Below, in pieces: positions 44,064 to 53,141 of a stretch of 64,000 nucleotides of DNA. Position numbers and translations under genes: made by a program. The stretch is from positions 1 through 64,000 of the forward strand of contig JAJTCO010000021.1 in the NCBI GenBank assembly GCA_021323265.1. The letters run 5' to 3'. Each line of letters opens with the position of its first letter. Positions within the stretch are counted from its first letter, which is position 1. This DNA is from Pseudoduganella sp. Lineage in GTDB: Bacteria; Pseudomonadota; Gammaproteobacteria; Burkholderiales; Burkholderiaceae_D. The notes under the pieces were generated by a model. That model searched no databases. It saw only the letters and a list, made by a program, of their open reading frames with translations, and was not told the DNA's origin.

Positions 44064-44744
44064 GTGAATATTAAACCTTTGGCACCAGTCTGGCTGTTCG
44101 ACCTGGACAACACGCTGCACAATGCGTCGCACGCCATCTTTCCCGCCATGGTGGAAAAGATGAACGCGTACATGGCGCAGGTGCTGGGCGACGGCGTGAC
44201 GCCTGCCAGCAGCGAGGACATCAGCGCGGCGCGGGAGCGCTACTGGCGGCGCTACGGCGCCACGCTGCTTGGCCTGGTGCGCCACCACGGGGTCGACGCC
44301 GCCCATTTCCTGCGCGAGACGCACGACTTGCCCGGACTGGAAGAGATGGTGCGCCACGAGCGCGGCCTGGGCCAGTTGCTGCGCCGCCTGCCCGGCCGCA
44401 AGATCCTGCTGACCAATGCGCCGCGCGACTATGCGCGCAAGGTAGTGGGGCACATGGGTATCGGGCGCGAGTTCTGCCGCGAGATCACGATCGAATCGAT
44501 GTATGTGCACCGCCAGCTGCGCCCCAAGCCCTCGCGCCTGATGTTGCGGCGGCTGATGCGCCGCCAGGGTCTCGACCCGCGCCGGTGTATCCTTGTCGAA
44601 GACACGCTGGACAACCTGCGTTCGGCGCATGCGCTGGGCATGCGCACGGTATGGGTCACGCAATACCTGCCCAAGCCGGGGAAAAAACCGGCATGGCTCG
44701 ACGTCAAAGTAAAATCCGTCAAACGGCTGCAGAAATTTAAATAA
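44064..44744 (+). CDS. Pyrimidine 5'-nucleotidase (HAD family)
   Basis: A 226-residue HAD-superfamily phosphatase of the pyrimidine 5'-nucleotidase group. Motif I is WLFDLDNTLHN (two aspartates), motif II ILLTNAPRDYA, the conserved lysine lies in RPKPSRLML, and motif IV is CILVEDTLDNLRSA. The start is inferred as the GTG at 44064 (Met-NIKPLAPVW) because the family begins about ten residues before motif I; two in-frame TTG codons precede it. No clear ribosome site. It precedes slmA by 14 bases and is likely co-transcribed with it. Confidence 0.9.
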   Translation: MNIKPLAPVWLFDLDNTLHNASHAIFPAMVEKMNAYMAQVLGDGVTPASSEDISAARERYWRRYGATLLGLVRHHGVDAAHFLRETHDLPGLEEMVRHERGLGQLLRRLPGRKILLTNAPRDYARKVVGHMGIGREFCREITIESMYVHRQLRPKPSRLMLRRLMRRQGLDPRRCILVEDTLDNLRSAHALGMRTVWVTQYLPKPGKKPAWLDVKVKSVKRLQKFK

Positions 44745-44758
44745 CAGGTCCAAAACCT

Positions 44759-45286
44759 ATGGCAAGTACACCGCCCGGACAGCGCAAGCTGCAAATCCTC
44801 CAGGCACTGGCTGAAATGCTGGAGCATCCGAAAGGAGAAAAGATCACCACTGCTGCGCTGGCGCGCAAGCTGGATGTGTCCGAGGCGGCCCTGTACCGCC
44901 ATTTCGCCAGCAAGGCCCAGATGTTCGAGGGCCTGATCGAATTCATCGAATCCACCGTTTTCGGTCTGATCAACCAGATCGCCGAGAAACAGACGGATGG
45001 CATGGCCCAGGCACGCGATATCCTGGGCATGCTGCTGCATTTCGCCAGCAGCAACCCGGGCATGACGCGGGTGCTGATCGGCGACGCGCTGGTCAACGAG
45101 GACGAGCGCCTGCAGCAGCGCATGAACCAGTTCTACGACCGCGTGGAACTGGCACTGAAACAGGCGCTGCGTGCCGCAGCGGCCGAAGGCGCGGCTTCAA
45201 GGCGAACCCATCGCAAGACGCCGCCGTACAGATTGCATTGCTGCTCAATTGAACTGCTTGACCTTTGCTTTGCTGGACGACGCTAG
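44759..45286 (+). pseudogene. slmA: Nucleoid occlusion factor SlmA, frameshifted and truncated
   Basis: The first about 145 residues are a TetR-like SlmA: KLQILQALAEMLEHPKGEKITTAALARKLDVSEAALYRHFASKAQMFEGLIEFIES and NPGMTRVLIGDALVNEDERLQQRMNQFYDRVE. SlmA binds DNA and blocks FtsZ rings over the nucleoid. After EGA the frame changes to an unrelated tail ending at 45286 (175 codons). In the +2 frame the expected continuation GFKANPSQDAAVQIALLLN is found, but it stops at 45250-45252, about 35 residues short of a normal end (E. coli SlmA has 198). One missing G near 45195 would explain the shift; the truncation remains. The +2-frame stop overlaps the pabB TTG start. Either a lesion or an assembly error. 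Confidence 0.75.
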
Positions 45287-47060
45287 CGTCGATCCGGCCA
45301 CCGGCGCTGGCCGGCTATCCCGCCTCTACACCGGCCACCAGGCCACGCTCGCCTGCCACGACTACGCGCAATGGCCCGACGTGCTGGCCCGCATGACGGC
45401 GGCGCTGGCGCGCGGCCTGCACGCCGTGCCTGTCCTCAGCTATGAGCTGGGCCACCATATCGTCGGCATCGCCCCGCGCACCGACGCGCCGACGCCCCTG
45501 GCACAGGTGCTGCTGTTCGAGCGTTGCGACGAACTGACCCAGCCCGAAGTATCCGACTGGCTGGCCGCCCGCGCCGGCGACAGCGTGGCCGGCGTGGCCG
45601 GCATCCGCGCCAACGTCAGCGAGGCGCAGTTCGTCGATGCGATCGAACGCATCCGCGACTACATTGCAGCCGGCGACACCTACCAGGTCAACTACACCTA
45701 CCGCCTGCACTTCGACGCCTTCGGTTCGCTGTTCGCGCTCTACCAGCGCCTGCGCGCGCGCCAGCCCGTGCCTTACGGGGCCCTGATCGGCTTCGAGGAT
45801 GGAAGCGGCGTGCTGTCGCTGTCGCCGGAGCTGTTCGTGCGCAAGGAAGGCGACCTGCTGACCGCACGCCCGATGAAGGGCACCGCCCCTGCCGCGCCGG
45901 GCGCCGGCGCGGAAGTCGATGCGGAGAACGCGCGCCGCGCCGCTGCCCTGGCCGCCGACCCGAAGAACCGGGCGGAGAACCTGATGATCGTCGACCTGCT
46001 GCGCAACGACATCGGCCGCATTGCCGCCACCGGCAGCGTGGAAGTGCCGAAGCTGTTCGAAGTCACCCGTTTCAGCAGCGTGCTGCAGATGACCTCCACC
46101 GTCCAGGCGCGCCTGCGCCCGGACGCCACCCTGCACGAAATCTTCAGCGCCCTGTATCCCTGCGGCTCGATCACCGGCGCTCCCAAGAAGCGCACCATGG
46201 AAATCATCGCCGAGCTGGAGCCTGAAGCGCGCGGCATCTACACCGGCGCCATCGGCTGGTTCGCCCCCGATGGCGACTTCTGCCTGAACGTGCCGATCCG
46301 CACGCTGACGCTGCAGGCGCCGCAGGACGGCGTGCGCCGCGGCGTGATGGGCGTGGGCGCAGGCATCGTCTACGACAGCGAGCCGCACGACGAGTTCGCC
46401 GAATGCCAGCTCAAGGCACGCTTCCTGACCGGCCTGTCGAACGACTTCGAACTGTTCGAGACGATGTACGCCACGCGCGAGACGGGGGCGCGCCACGTCG
46501 AGCGCCATGTGCAGCGTCTCGCCGCGTCGGCGCGCTACTTCGGCTTCGCCTGGGACGAGGCGGCCGCGCGCGCCTACCTGGCGCTGGCCTGCCAGGCTCT
46601 CCCGCCGGGCCAGCCGCACCGCCTGCGCCTGGCGACCAACGCCGCCGGCGCCTTCGCCGTGCAGACCGGCGCGTTGCTGCCGGTGCAGGAGCCGGTGCGT
46701 GTGCTGCTGGCCGACGACGCCACCAACAGCAGCGACCTGTTCCTGCGCCACAAATCCACTCTGCGCGAACGCTACGACATGGCGTGGAAAGCCGCCGAGG
46801 CGCAAGGCGCCTTCGACCAGCTGTTCTTCAACGAGCGCGGGGAGTTGACCGAAGGGGGACGCAGCAATGTCTTCATCCGCATGGGCGGCCTGTGGATAAC
46901 GCCGCCCTTATCCAGCGGCATGCTGCCGGGCGTGATGCGCGCCGTGATCCTGGAAGCCTGGGGCGCGCAGGAACGGATCGTGACGCGGGAAATGCTGCGC
47001 GCCGCGGAGGAAATCGTGGTCTGCAATTCCCTGCGCGGCGCCATGCGTGCAAGGCTCTGA
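45249..47060 (+). CDS. pabB: Fused aminodeoxychorismate synthase component I and aminodeoxychorismate lyase (PabB-PabC)
   Basis: A 603-residue bifunctional enzyme for p-aminobenzoate synthesis in the folate pathway. Residues 1 to about 390 are a chorismate-binding PabB domain (YIAAGDTYQVNYTYRL, the GTAPAAPGA region, CGSITGAPKKRTMEIIAELEPEARGIYTGAIGW). From about 400 on there is a class IV aminotransferase-fold PabC lyase (FELFETMYATRETGARHVERHVQRL, FLRHKSTLRERYD with the likely PLP lysine, LTEGGRSNVFI). The start is a TTG at 45249 (Met-NCLTFALLDDAS) chosen by family similarity; it overlaps the corrected slmA stop as TTGA. Amidotransferase PabA is not in the window. Confidence 0.9.
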   Translation: MNCLTFALLDDASVDPATGAGRLSRLYTGHQATLACHDYAQWPDVLARMTAALARGLHAVPVLSYELGHHIVGIAPRTDAPTPLAQVLLFERCDELTQPEVSDWLAARAGDSVAGVAGIRANVSEAQFVDAIERIRDYIAAGDTYQVNYTYRLHFDAFGSLFALYQRLRARQPVPYGALIGFEDGSGVLSLSPELFVRKEGDLLTARPMKGTAPAAPGAGAEVDAENARRAAALAADPKNRAENLMIVDLLRNDIGRIAATGSVEVPKLFEVTRFSSVLQMTSTVQARLRPDATLHEIFSALYPCGSITGAPKKRTMEIIAELEPEARGIYTGAIGWFAPDGDFCLNVPIRTLTLQAPQDGVRRGVMGVGAGIVYDSEPHDEFAECQLKARFLTGLSNDFELFETMYATRETGARHVERHVQRLAASARYFGFAWDEAAARAYLALACQALPPGQPHRLRLATNAAGAFAVQTGALLPVQEPVRVLLADDATNSSDLFLRHKSTLRERYDMAWKAAEAQGAFDQLFFNERGELTEGGRSNVFIRMGGLWITPPLSSGMLPGVMRAVILEAWGAQERIVTREMLRAAEEIVVCNSLRGAMRARL

Positions 47061-47420
47061 TTACAGGTCGACGCGCATTTCGAAGCCGCCGAAGATCATG
47101 CGCTTGCCGTCGAAGGGCATCTTGGCGGGGTCCATCATATCCTTCAGGCGTGGATCGGCCATCACCGCATCGTTGATGCGGTCGCGTTCGGCGCGCGAGG
47201 CGTAGACGATCCACGAGAACGCCACCAGTTCGCCGTCCTCCAGCTTGACGGCCTGCGGAAAGGACGTGTGCACACCGACTTTCACATCGTCGGAAATCGT
47301 TTCGCGGAACTCCAGCGCGCCATGTTCGCGCCACACGGCGCCAGCCTGGCGCGACATTTCAAGGTAAGCATCCAGCTTGTCCTTGGGGACAGGTACTACA
47401 AAGCCATCGACGTAAGCCAT
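47061..47420 (-). CDS. DUF1428 family protein
   Basis: A 119-residue cytosolic protein of the DUF1428 family (dimeric alpha+beta barrel): MAYVDGFVVPVPKDKLDAYLEM, FRETISDDVKVGVHTSFPQAVK and MPFDGKRMIFGGFEMRVDL are characteristic. Function unknown. A strong CAGGAGG site precedes the ATG at 47420. Its stop abuts the pabB stop with no base between. It lies just downstream of the GlxA-type regulator, in the same direction. Confidence 0.92.
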   Translation of the reverse strand: MAYVDGFVVPVPKDKLDAYLEMSRQAGAVWREHGALEFRETISDDVKVGVHTSFPQAVKLEDGELVAFSWIVYASRAERDRINDAVMADPRLKDMMDPAKMPFDGKRMIFGGFEMRVDL

Positions 47421-47451
47421 TGCAACCTCCTGTGGGAAAAGAACCCCTAGC

Positions 47452-48426
47452 TTATGCCGCACGATTGGCGGTGACAAGGAAAGCGCGACGATAAGCGCCT
47501 GGCGTGGTTGAGGCAATGCGGCGGAAATGGTGCCGCAGCGACTCTTCCGAGCCGAAGCCCGCCCGCTCGGCAACCTGGGCCAAGGCGATATCGGGCGACT
47601 CCAGCAGTTCCTTCGCAATTGCCACCCGCTCGCGCGCCAGCCATTCCACCGGCCCCATGCCGGTCGCCTCCTGGAATTGACGCTGCAGGGTGCGCGCACT
47701 CATGGCCGCGCGCTCGGCCATGCTGGCCACCGTATGCGGCCCGGCCGGATGGCTGCGCAGCCAATCCATCAGGCGCGCCAGGCGGCCCTGCTCATCATGT
47801 GCCATGGGACGGGGCAGGAACTGCGCCTGGCCGCCGGCGCGGTGCGGCGCCACCACCAGCCGCTGCGCCACCATATTGCCGACGCGCGCGCCGTAATCGC
47901 GCCGCACCAGGTGCAGCAGCATGTCCAGTCCCGCCGCGGAACCGGCAGAGGTGATGACCTGGCCCTCGTCCACATACAGGTCGTCGGCCAGCACCCGCAC
48001 GCGCGGATGGCGGCGCTGCAGCCGCTCGGCATAGCGCCAATGCGTGGTGGCGCGCAAGCCATCGAGCACGCCGGCGGCGGCCAGCACGAAGACGCCGGAA
48101 CAGATCGTGCACAAGCGCGCACCGCGCGCATGGGCGGCGCGGAGGTGCGCCAGCAGGGCCGCCGGCGGCTCCTCGTCGGCATCGCGCCAGCCCGGGATCA
48201 CGATCGTGTCGGCCCGCTCCAGCAAGGAAGGATCGTAAGGGGCCTGCACCAGGATGCCGCCCGCCGCGCGGATCGGCCCCGGCTCGGCGGCGCAGACGGC
48301 GAAGTCGTACCATGCCACGCCCAGTTCCGGGCGCTCCAGGGCAAACAGCTCGACGGTGCAGCCGAATTCGAAGGTGCACAGGCCATCATAGGCCAGCGCC
48401 ACGACCAGGTGTTTTTTCGCGCTCAT
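47452..48426 (-). CDS. GlxA/FtrA-type transcription regulator (PfpI-AraC)
   Basis: A 324-residue regulator with an N-terminal DJ-1/PfpI domain (about 1-190; nucleophile-elbow region LCTICSGVFVLAAAG) and a C-terminal AraC double helix-turn-helix (about 215-318; SARTLQRQFQEATGMGPVEWLARERVAIAKELLE and VAERAGFGSEESLRHHFRR). The resemblance is to FtrA regulators that usually sit beside a rhodanese gene, and here the divergent neighbour is a rhodanese. The effector is unknown; a sulphur or reactive aldehyde signal is a guess. Confidence 0.92.
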   Translation of the reverse strand: MSAKKHLVVALAYDGLCTFEFGCTVELFALERPELGVAWYDFAVCAAEPGPIRAAGGILVQAPYDPSLLERADTIVIPGWRDADEEPPAALLAHLRAAHARGARLCTICSGVFVLAAAGVLDGLRATTHWRYAERLQRRHPRVRVLADDLYVDEGQVITSAGSAAGLDMLLHLVRRDYGARVGNMVAQRLVVAPHRAGGQAQFLPRPMAHDEQGRLARLMDWLRSHPAGPHTVASMAERAAMSARTLQRQFQEATGMGPVEWLARERVAIAKELLESPDIALAQVAERAGFGSEESLRHHFRRIASTTPGAYRRAFLVTANRAA

Positions 48427-48522
48427 GGCGCAATCTTAACGCAACATGGCGTTTGCGCCACTGCCGGGCAAAGCGAGGGCGTCCGACAATGGCTGTACTT
48501 TCAACCGCTACAGGAGAACAGG

Positions 48523-48933
48523 ATGCCATCCATCGTCACCGAAGTCGCCGCCGCGCCAAGCGCCGAAGCCCAGGCCCATTTCGAGGAGTCGCTGCGTTTT
48601 GAAACCGACTGCTGGGATGTCCACAGCGTGCTGGGCACGCCGCAACAGGACTTCGTGCTGCTCGACGTGCGCGGAACGGAAAAGTACGCCGCCGGCCACG
48701 TGCCGGGCGCGGTCGACCTGGCGCACCGCAAGATCATCGCGTCCAAGCTGGCGGAGTACCCAGCCGACACGGTGTTTGTGACGTATTGCGCCGGGCCGCA
48801 TTGCAACGGCGCGGCGCGCGCCGCGATCCGTCTGGCGAAGCTGGGCCGCCCGGTGAAAATCATGACCGGCGGGATCACCGGCTGGCTGGACGAAGGTTTC
48901 GCCCTCGCCACGGTGTCCGTCGCCGCGCAATAA
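48523..48933 (+). CDS. Rhodanese-like sulfurtransferase
   Basis: A 136-residue single-domain rhodanese. The DVRGTEKYAAGHVPGAVDLAHRKI segment and the active-site loop YCAGPHCNGA (C89, with C94) are visible. It would carry persulfide sulphur between donor and acceptor thiols. A CAGGAGAACAGG site precedes the ATG. It is divergent from the FtrA-like regulator, an arrangement seen in other Proteobacteria, so regulation by that protein is likely. Its stop abuts the convergent glutathione peroxidase stop. Confidence 0.92.
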   Translation: MPSIVTEVAAAPSAEAQAHFEESLRFETDCWDVHSVLGTPQQDFVLLDVRGTEKYAAGHVPGAVDLAHRKIIASKLAEYPADTVFVTYCAGPHCNGAARAAIRLAKLGRPVKIMTGGITGWLDEGFALATVSVAAQ

Positions 48934-49539
48934 TCAGCTACCGAGTGCCTTCTCGACCGCCTGGATCACGGCCTTGTCGTCCGGCTTGACCTTGCTCGGG
49001 AAGCTCTCCACCACATTGCCGTTGCGGTCGATCAGGTACTTGTGGAAGTTCCAGGCCGGCGTCTTGCCGGTCGCCTTGATCAATTGGGCGTAGAACGGGT
49101 TCGGCGTCGCGCCGGAGACCACGGACTTGGCGAACATCGGGAACTTCACGCCATAGGTGTTGTAGCACAGGTCAGCGATCTCCTTGCTGCTGCCCGGCTC
49201 CTGCTTGCCGAAGTCATTCGACGGGAAGCCCAGCACCACCAGCCCTTTTCCCGAGTATTTCGCATACACTTCTTCCAGTCCTTTGTACTGCGGCGTGTAA
49301 CCGCAATAGCTGGCCGTATTGACGACCAGGATCACCTTGCCGGCGTACTGGCACAGGTCCTGCGGGGCATCGTCCTGCAGGCGGTTGAAGGACTGTTTCA
49401 GGATGGCGGGGCAGCTCGCGGCTGGCGCCTTGGCGCTGGCGGCAGCTGCGGGTTGCACGGCAGGCGCCTGGGCAAAGGCAACGGCAGCGCTCAGGCTCAG
49501 CGCAGACAGCGCTGCAAACTTGGTGAGGATAGCTGGCAT
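48934..49539 (-). CDS. Exported glutathione peroxidase-like protein
   Basis: A 201-residue thiol peroxidase of the glutathione peroxidase family. The catalytic triad is present: C79 in NTASYCGYT, Q113 in NDFGKQEPGS and W163-N164 in PAWNFHKYLID. A likely resolving cysteine is C125. The first 23 residues (MPAILTKFAALSALSLSAAVAFA) form a signal peptide, so it acts in the periplasm. The ATG at 49539 fits the signal peptide better than an in-frame start at 49626. Start codons of this and the divergent depolymerase are within 20-40 bases. Confidence 0.92.
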   Translation of the reverse strand: MPAILTKFAALSALSLSAAVAFAQAPAVQPAAAASAKAPAASCPAILKQSFNRLQDDAPQDLCQYAGKVILVVNTASYCGYTPQYKGLEEVYAKYSGKGLVVLGFPSNDFGKQEPGSSKEIADLCYNTYGVKFPMFAKSVVSGATPNPFYAQLIKATGKTPAWNFHKYLIDRNGNVVESFPSKVKPDDKAVIQAVEKALGS

Positions 49540-49555
49540 GGGTCGTCTCTTACGT

Positions 49556-50554
49556 ATGGTTCGAATTTCCGATTGTATGACAATTGCCTGCGGCGCGTTG
49601 GCATTGTCCGCCGCCGTGCAGGCCACGGCAGCGCCGGCGCAACTGCCCGCAATGAAGGCGCGCGAGGCATCGATTTCCGGCCTCTCGTCCGGCGGCTACA
49701 TGGCGGTGCAGTACCAGGTAGCGTATTCGGGCAGCCTGGTTGGCGCGGGCATCATCGCCGGCGGTACCTATTACTGCGCGCGCGGCAGCATGTTGGCGGC
49801 CGTCGGCGGCTGCAAAGGCGCCGACGTGGCCGATCTCGCCGCCCTGACCCGCAAGCGCGCGGATGCCGGCCTGGTGGACCCGGTGGGCAAACTCGCCGCG
49901 CACCGCGTCTGGCTCTTCTCCGGCACCCTGGACGCCCTGGTGCCGCCGGCCACGGTGGCCGACCTGGCAAGGTATTACGCAGCCTTCATCCCATCGGCCC
50001 AGATCCAGTACAAGAACGACCTGGCAGCCGGCCATGCCATGCCGACCGACTCCTATGGCAACAAGTGCGACGCCCTGGCCGCGCCCTTCATCAGCAATTG
50101 CGGCTACGACGCCGCCGGCCAGCTGCTGCAATGGATTTACGGCCCGCTCAAGCCGCGCGCGGGCGGCGTCCCGGCTGGCAAGCTGGTGGAGTTCGACCAG
50201 TCCGAATTCCTCGCCGCCCCGACCACGCATGGCATGGCCGATACCGGATACGTCTATATCCCGCCCGGCTGCGAATCCGGCGGCGCAGGCTGCAAGCTGC
50301 ACATCGCGCTGCATGGCTGCGTGCAGGATATCGGCACCATCAAGGATACCTATGCCCGCAACGCGGGCTACAACGCATGGGCCGACAACAACCGTATCGT
50401 CGTGCTGTATCCACAGGCCGCCGCCATCGCCCCGATGCCCAATCCGAAAGCGTGCTGGGACTGGTGGGGCTACGACGACCCCGACTATTCGGTGAAAAAC
50501 GGCCGCCAGCTGCGCGCCATCAAGCGCATGGCCGACCGCCTGACGGGAGCCTGA
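49556..50554 (+). CDS. Extracellular short-chain-length PHA depolymerase (type 2 domain)
   Basis: A secreted polyhydroxyalkanoate depolymerase of about 332 residues. The lipase box ISGLSSGGYMAVQ comes soon after the signal peptide, as in type 2 catalytic domains. The acid is in FSGTLDALVPP and the base histidine in LHIALHGCVQDIG; paired cysteines (YYCARGSM, GNKCDALA, ISNCGYD) are likely disulphides. The start is uncertain: the ATG at 49556 gives a basic signal peptide (MVRISDCMTIACGALAL) and is preferred over 49577 and 49538. No substrate-binding domain follows. Its 3' end overlaps the convergent kinase gene by 35 bases. Confidence 0.88.
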   Translation: MVRISDCMTIACGALALSAAVQATAAPAQLPAMKAREASISGLSSGGYMAVQYQVAYSGSLVGAGIIAGGTYYCARGSMLAAVGGCKGADVADLAALTRKRADAGLVDPVGKLAAHRVWLFSGTLDALVPPATVADLARYYAAFIPSAQIQYKNDLAAGHAMPTDSYGNKCDALAAPFISNCGYDAAGQLLQWIYGPLKPRAGGVPAGKLVEFDQSEFLAAPTTHGMADTGYVYIPPGCESGGAGCKLHIALHGCVQDIGTIKDTYARNAGYNAWADNNRIVVLYPQAAAIAPMPNPKACWDWWGYDDPDYSVKNGRQLRAIKRMADRLTGA

Positions 50555-51794
50555 CCCGGAAGCAGGCGCCGCGCGCGCCATTCGGCAGGCATTCCACATC
50601 GCCGCCGTGGCGCCGCGCAATCTGGCGCACCAGGGCCAGTCCCAGGCCCACGCCACCCGCCTTTTCGGAGGCGCCGGGCAAGCGGTAGAAAGGCTGGAAG
50701 ATTCTTTCGCGCTCTTCCGGCGGCACGCCCGGTCCCTGGTCGCACACATCGAGCACGCAATTGCCCGGACCGGCCGCAAGCAGCACGCCGAGCGGCGCCT
50801 GGCCGCCGTGGCGCCGGGCATTCTCCAGCAGGTTTCGCACCAGGCGGCGCAGCAGGGTGGCGTCGCCGCGCACGGCGCATGCCACGCCATCCATGGCGGC
50901 ACCCAGCCGCGCGCATTCTTCGGCAACGATGCCGGTGAGGTCCACCTCATCTTGCGCCGTCGCATCGGCCGGCACGGCGTCCAGCCGGCTCGCCAGCAGC
51001 AGTTCGTCGATCAGCTGGTCCAGCTCGGCGATATTGTGCGCCAGCTCCTGCCGCATTGCCGGCTGCGCCGACTCCTGCAGCAGTTCCACCGCCATGCGGA
51101 TGCGCGCCAACGGCGAGCGCAGCTCATGCGATGCATTGGCCAGCAGCGACTTTTGCGATTCCACCAGGCCCTGGACGCGCGCCGCCGCTTCGTTGAAGCT
51201 TGCCGCCAGCGTCGCTACCTCGTCCCTGCCCTTGACCGGCACCCGTACCGACAGGTCGCCCTGGCCCCAGGCCTGCATCCGGTCCTGCAACTGCTCCAGG
51301 CCGCGCGTGATGCGCCGCACGACCGGATATGCCCCAACCGCCACCGTCAGCGCGATCATCACGAGCAGCACCAGCATGGCGGTCGTGGCGCTGTGGCGGT
51401 ACATCTTCTGTGCGACCAGCCAGCGGCCGTCGGGCAGGCGGAAGGCAAACACGGACGGAAAAGATGGCAACACGCCGCTGCCGCGCATGCCGGGATCGGG
51501 CCCGGGCAAGGGCTGGCCGACCAGGCCAAGCTGGCGGCCGTCGGCGCCATACAACGCCAGGTCCGCCTGCAGCTCGCCGCGCCAACGGGTCAGGACGCGC
51601 TGGACTTCCTCCCGGGTGGCAGTGGCGGGCAACATCCGCGCGCGCGCACTCGCGTCCACCCCGGCGAAGCCGTGCACATGGCGCGCCGGCTCGACCAGCA
51701 GGTGGATCAGGGCAAACAGCGTCGCCGCGATAACCAGGCAGGCCAGCAGTGCCGCATAGATGCGCACATACATGCGCCTGTGAAAACTACGCAT
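50520..51794 (-). CDS. CpxA-like sensor histidine kinase
   Basis: A 424-residue membrane kinase. TM1 is near the N-terminus (IYAALLACLVIAATLFALIHLLV), a periplasmic loop of about 110 residues follows, TM2 is MLVLLVMIALTVAVGAYPVV, then HAMP, HisKA with the phospho-accepting histidine in LLANASHELRSPLARIR, and HATPase motifs NLLENARRHGG, DQGPGVPPEERERIF and GVGLGLALVRQIARRHGG. The ATG at 51794 overlaps the regulator stop by eight bases. Operon order chaperone-regulator-kinase and a perfect Cpx-type box upstream suggest envelope stress sensing. Confidence 0.92.
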   Translation of the reverse strand: MRSFHRRMYVRIYAALLACLVIAATLFALIHLLVEPARHVHGFAGVDASARARMLPATATREEVQRVLTRWRGELQADLALYGADGRQLGLVGQPLPGPDPGMRGSGVLPSFPSVFAFRLPDGRWLVAQKMYRHSATTAMLVLLVMIALTVAVGAYPVVRRITRGLEQLQDRMQAWGQGDLSVRVPVKGRDEVATLAASFNEAAARVQGLVESQKSLLANASHELRSPLARIRMAVELLQESAQPAMRQELAHNIAELDQLIDELLLASRLDAVPADATAQDEVDLTGIVAEECARLGAAMDGVACAVRGDATLLRRLVRNLLENARRHGGQAPLGVLLAAGPGNCVLDVCDQGPGVPPEERERIFQPFYRLPGASEKAGGVGLGLALVRQIARRHGGDVECLPNGARGACFRVRLPSGGRPCA

Positions 51795-52515
51795 CCTGCA
51801 CCTTGGCGAAAACGTAGCCGGCGCCGCGCACAGTGATGATACGGCGCGGCGAGCGCGGATCGTCCTCGATGGCGGCGCGCACACGGCCCACGTGCACGTC
51901 GATGGAGCGGTCGAACGGCTCCAGCGAGCCGCCCTTGAGCGCTTCGATCAACTGCTCACGCGACAGCACGCGCCCGGCGCGCCTGGCTAAGGCCAGCAGC
52001 AAGTCGAACTGGTAGGCGGTCAGCGGCCGTTCCACGCCATCGACGCGCACGACGCGCGCGCCGGGGTCGACTTCCAGACGCCCGAAGCGCAGCGGCGGCT
52101 CGGCCTGCGGCGCATCGGCATCGGCCAGCGTCGGGCGGCGTAACAAGGCACGCAGGCGCGCCAGCAGTTCACGCGGTTCGAACGGCTTGGGCAGGTAGTC
52201 GTCCGCACCAAGCTCCAGGCCGATCACCCGATCCAGGGGATCGCCTTTCGCAGTCAGCATCAGCACGGGCAGGCTGCGCAGCGGTTGCGGCAGCGCGCGC
52301 AGGCGCCGGCACACTTCCAGGCCGTCGGTATCCGGCAGCATCAGGTCCAGCAGCATGGCCGAAAAATGGCCGGGTTCGGCGGCGGCCAGCCGCTCCAGGC
52401 CGGGCAAGCCGCGCTCCTCATGCACCAGGACGTAGCCGTTTTGCGCCAGGTATGTGGCAACCATGCCAGCCAGGCGCTGGTCGTCGTCGATGAGCAGTAT
52501 GCGGGGTTGGTTCAT
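51787..52515 (-). CDS. CpxR-like OmpR-family response regulator
   Basis: A 242-residue regulator. Receiver domain residues 1-120 (acidic LIDDDQ, phospho-acceptor D57 in AMLLDLMLPDTDG, lysine in DDYLPKPFEPREL) and a PhoB/OmpR winged helix at about 140-240 ending in TVRGAGYVFAKVQ. It would bind the GTAAA-N5-GTAAA box at 53143 and so control its own operon and perhaps the divergent small secreted proteins. Confidence 0.93.
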   Translation of the reverse strand: MNQPRILLIDDDQRLAGMVATYLAQNGYVLVHEERGLPGLERLAAAEPGHFSAMLLDLMLPDTDGLEVCRRLRALPQPLRSLPVLMLTAKGDPLDRVIGLELGADDYLPKPFEPRELLARLRALLRRPTLADADAPQAEPPLRFGRLEVDPGARVVRVDGVERPLTAYQFDLLLALARRAGRVLSREQLIEALKGGSLEPFDRSIDVHVGRVRAAIEDDPRSPRRIITVRGAGYVFAKVQDA

Positions 52516-52573
52516 ACGCGGATTGTAGGCCAGCTTGGGCCGGCCGCTGCGGCGCGGCCGGCCTTTTTCACGC

Positions 52574-53071
52574 TTAGTGGCCGTGCATGTGGCTCGTCGC
52601 CATCATATGCAGGCCGTGGTTGAACATTTCACGCTGCTCGACGGTGAGGATGTCGGCGGCGTCCATGGCCGACTGCAGCACGCGGCGCGACATCTGATCC
52701 ATCGTCTGCACCTGCCGCGAGCGCACCACTTCGAGCGACGCACGGTCGATGGTCGGTTCAAGCAGCATCTTGGCCATCTTCTCGTGCCCTTCGCGCAATT
52801 GCTGCTGAATTGCCTGGACATCCTTCAAACAAGATCTCGCGATCTCGCCCAAGCGAGCCTTCTGCTCCAGAGTGCCGTTTTCCAGCACGTGCGCAACGAT
52901 CATGGAGACATGCTTGTCGGCCTTGGCAGGATCGAACTGCCATTTTCCATGACCATGGCCATGGCCCATCGTGCTGCCCGCGAAGGCGGTGGTAGCGGTG
53001 GCGCCTGTCGCGGCGAGGGCGACGAAAGCGAGGGCGAACCAGTGACGGCGCAGTTTGTGCAGGTGTTTCAT
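52574..53071 (-). CDS. Spy/CpxP-like periplasmic chaperone
   Basis: A 165-residue periplasmic protein. Signal peptide of about 31 residues, then a histidine-rich HGHGHGKWQF segment and an all-helical Spy/CpxP-like body (KADKHVSMIVAHVLENGTLEQKARLGEIARSC, later ADILTVEQREMFNHGLHMM) that contains the LTxxQ-type motif. Histidines at both ends could bind metal. In Cpx systems such proteins restrain the kinase and help folding. It is the first gene of the chaperone-regulator-kinase unit, 58 bases before the regulator. Confidence 0.88.
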   Translation of the reverse strand: MKHLHKLRRHWFALAFVALAATGATATTAFAGSTMGHGHGHGKWQFDPAKADKHVSMIVAHVLENGTLEQKARLGEIARSCLKDVQAIQQQLREGHEKMAKMLLEPTIDRASLEVVRSRQVQTMDQMSRRVLQSAMDAADILTVEQREMFNHGLHMMATSHMHGH

Positions 53072-53141
53072 GTCTTCTCCTCTATCGGGTAGGTGGATGC
53101 ACCCACTTTAGGGAGGCAGCATGTCGCTTCGATGCCCGCTG

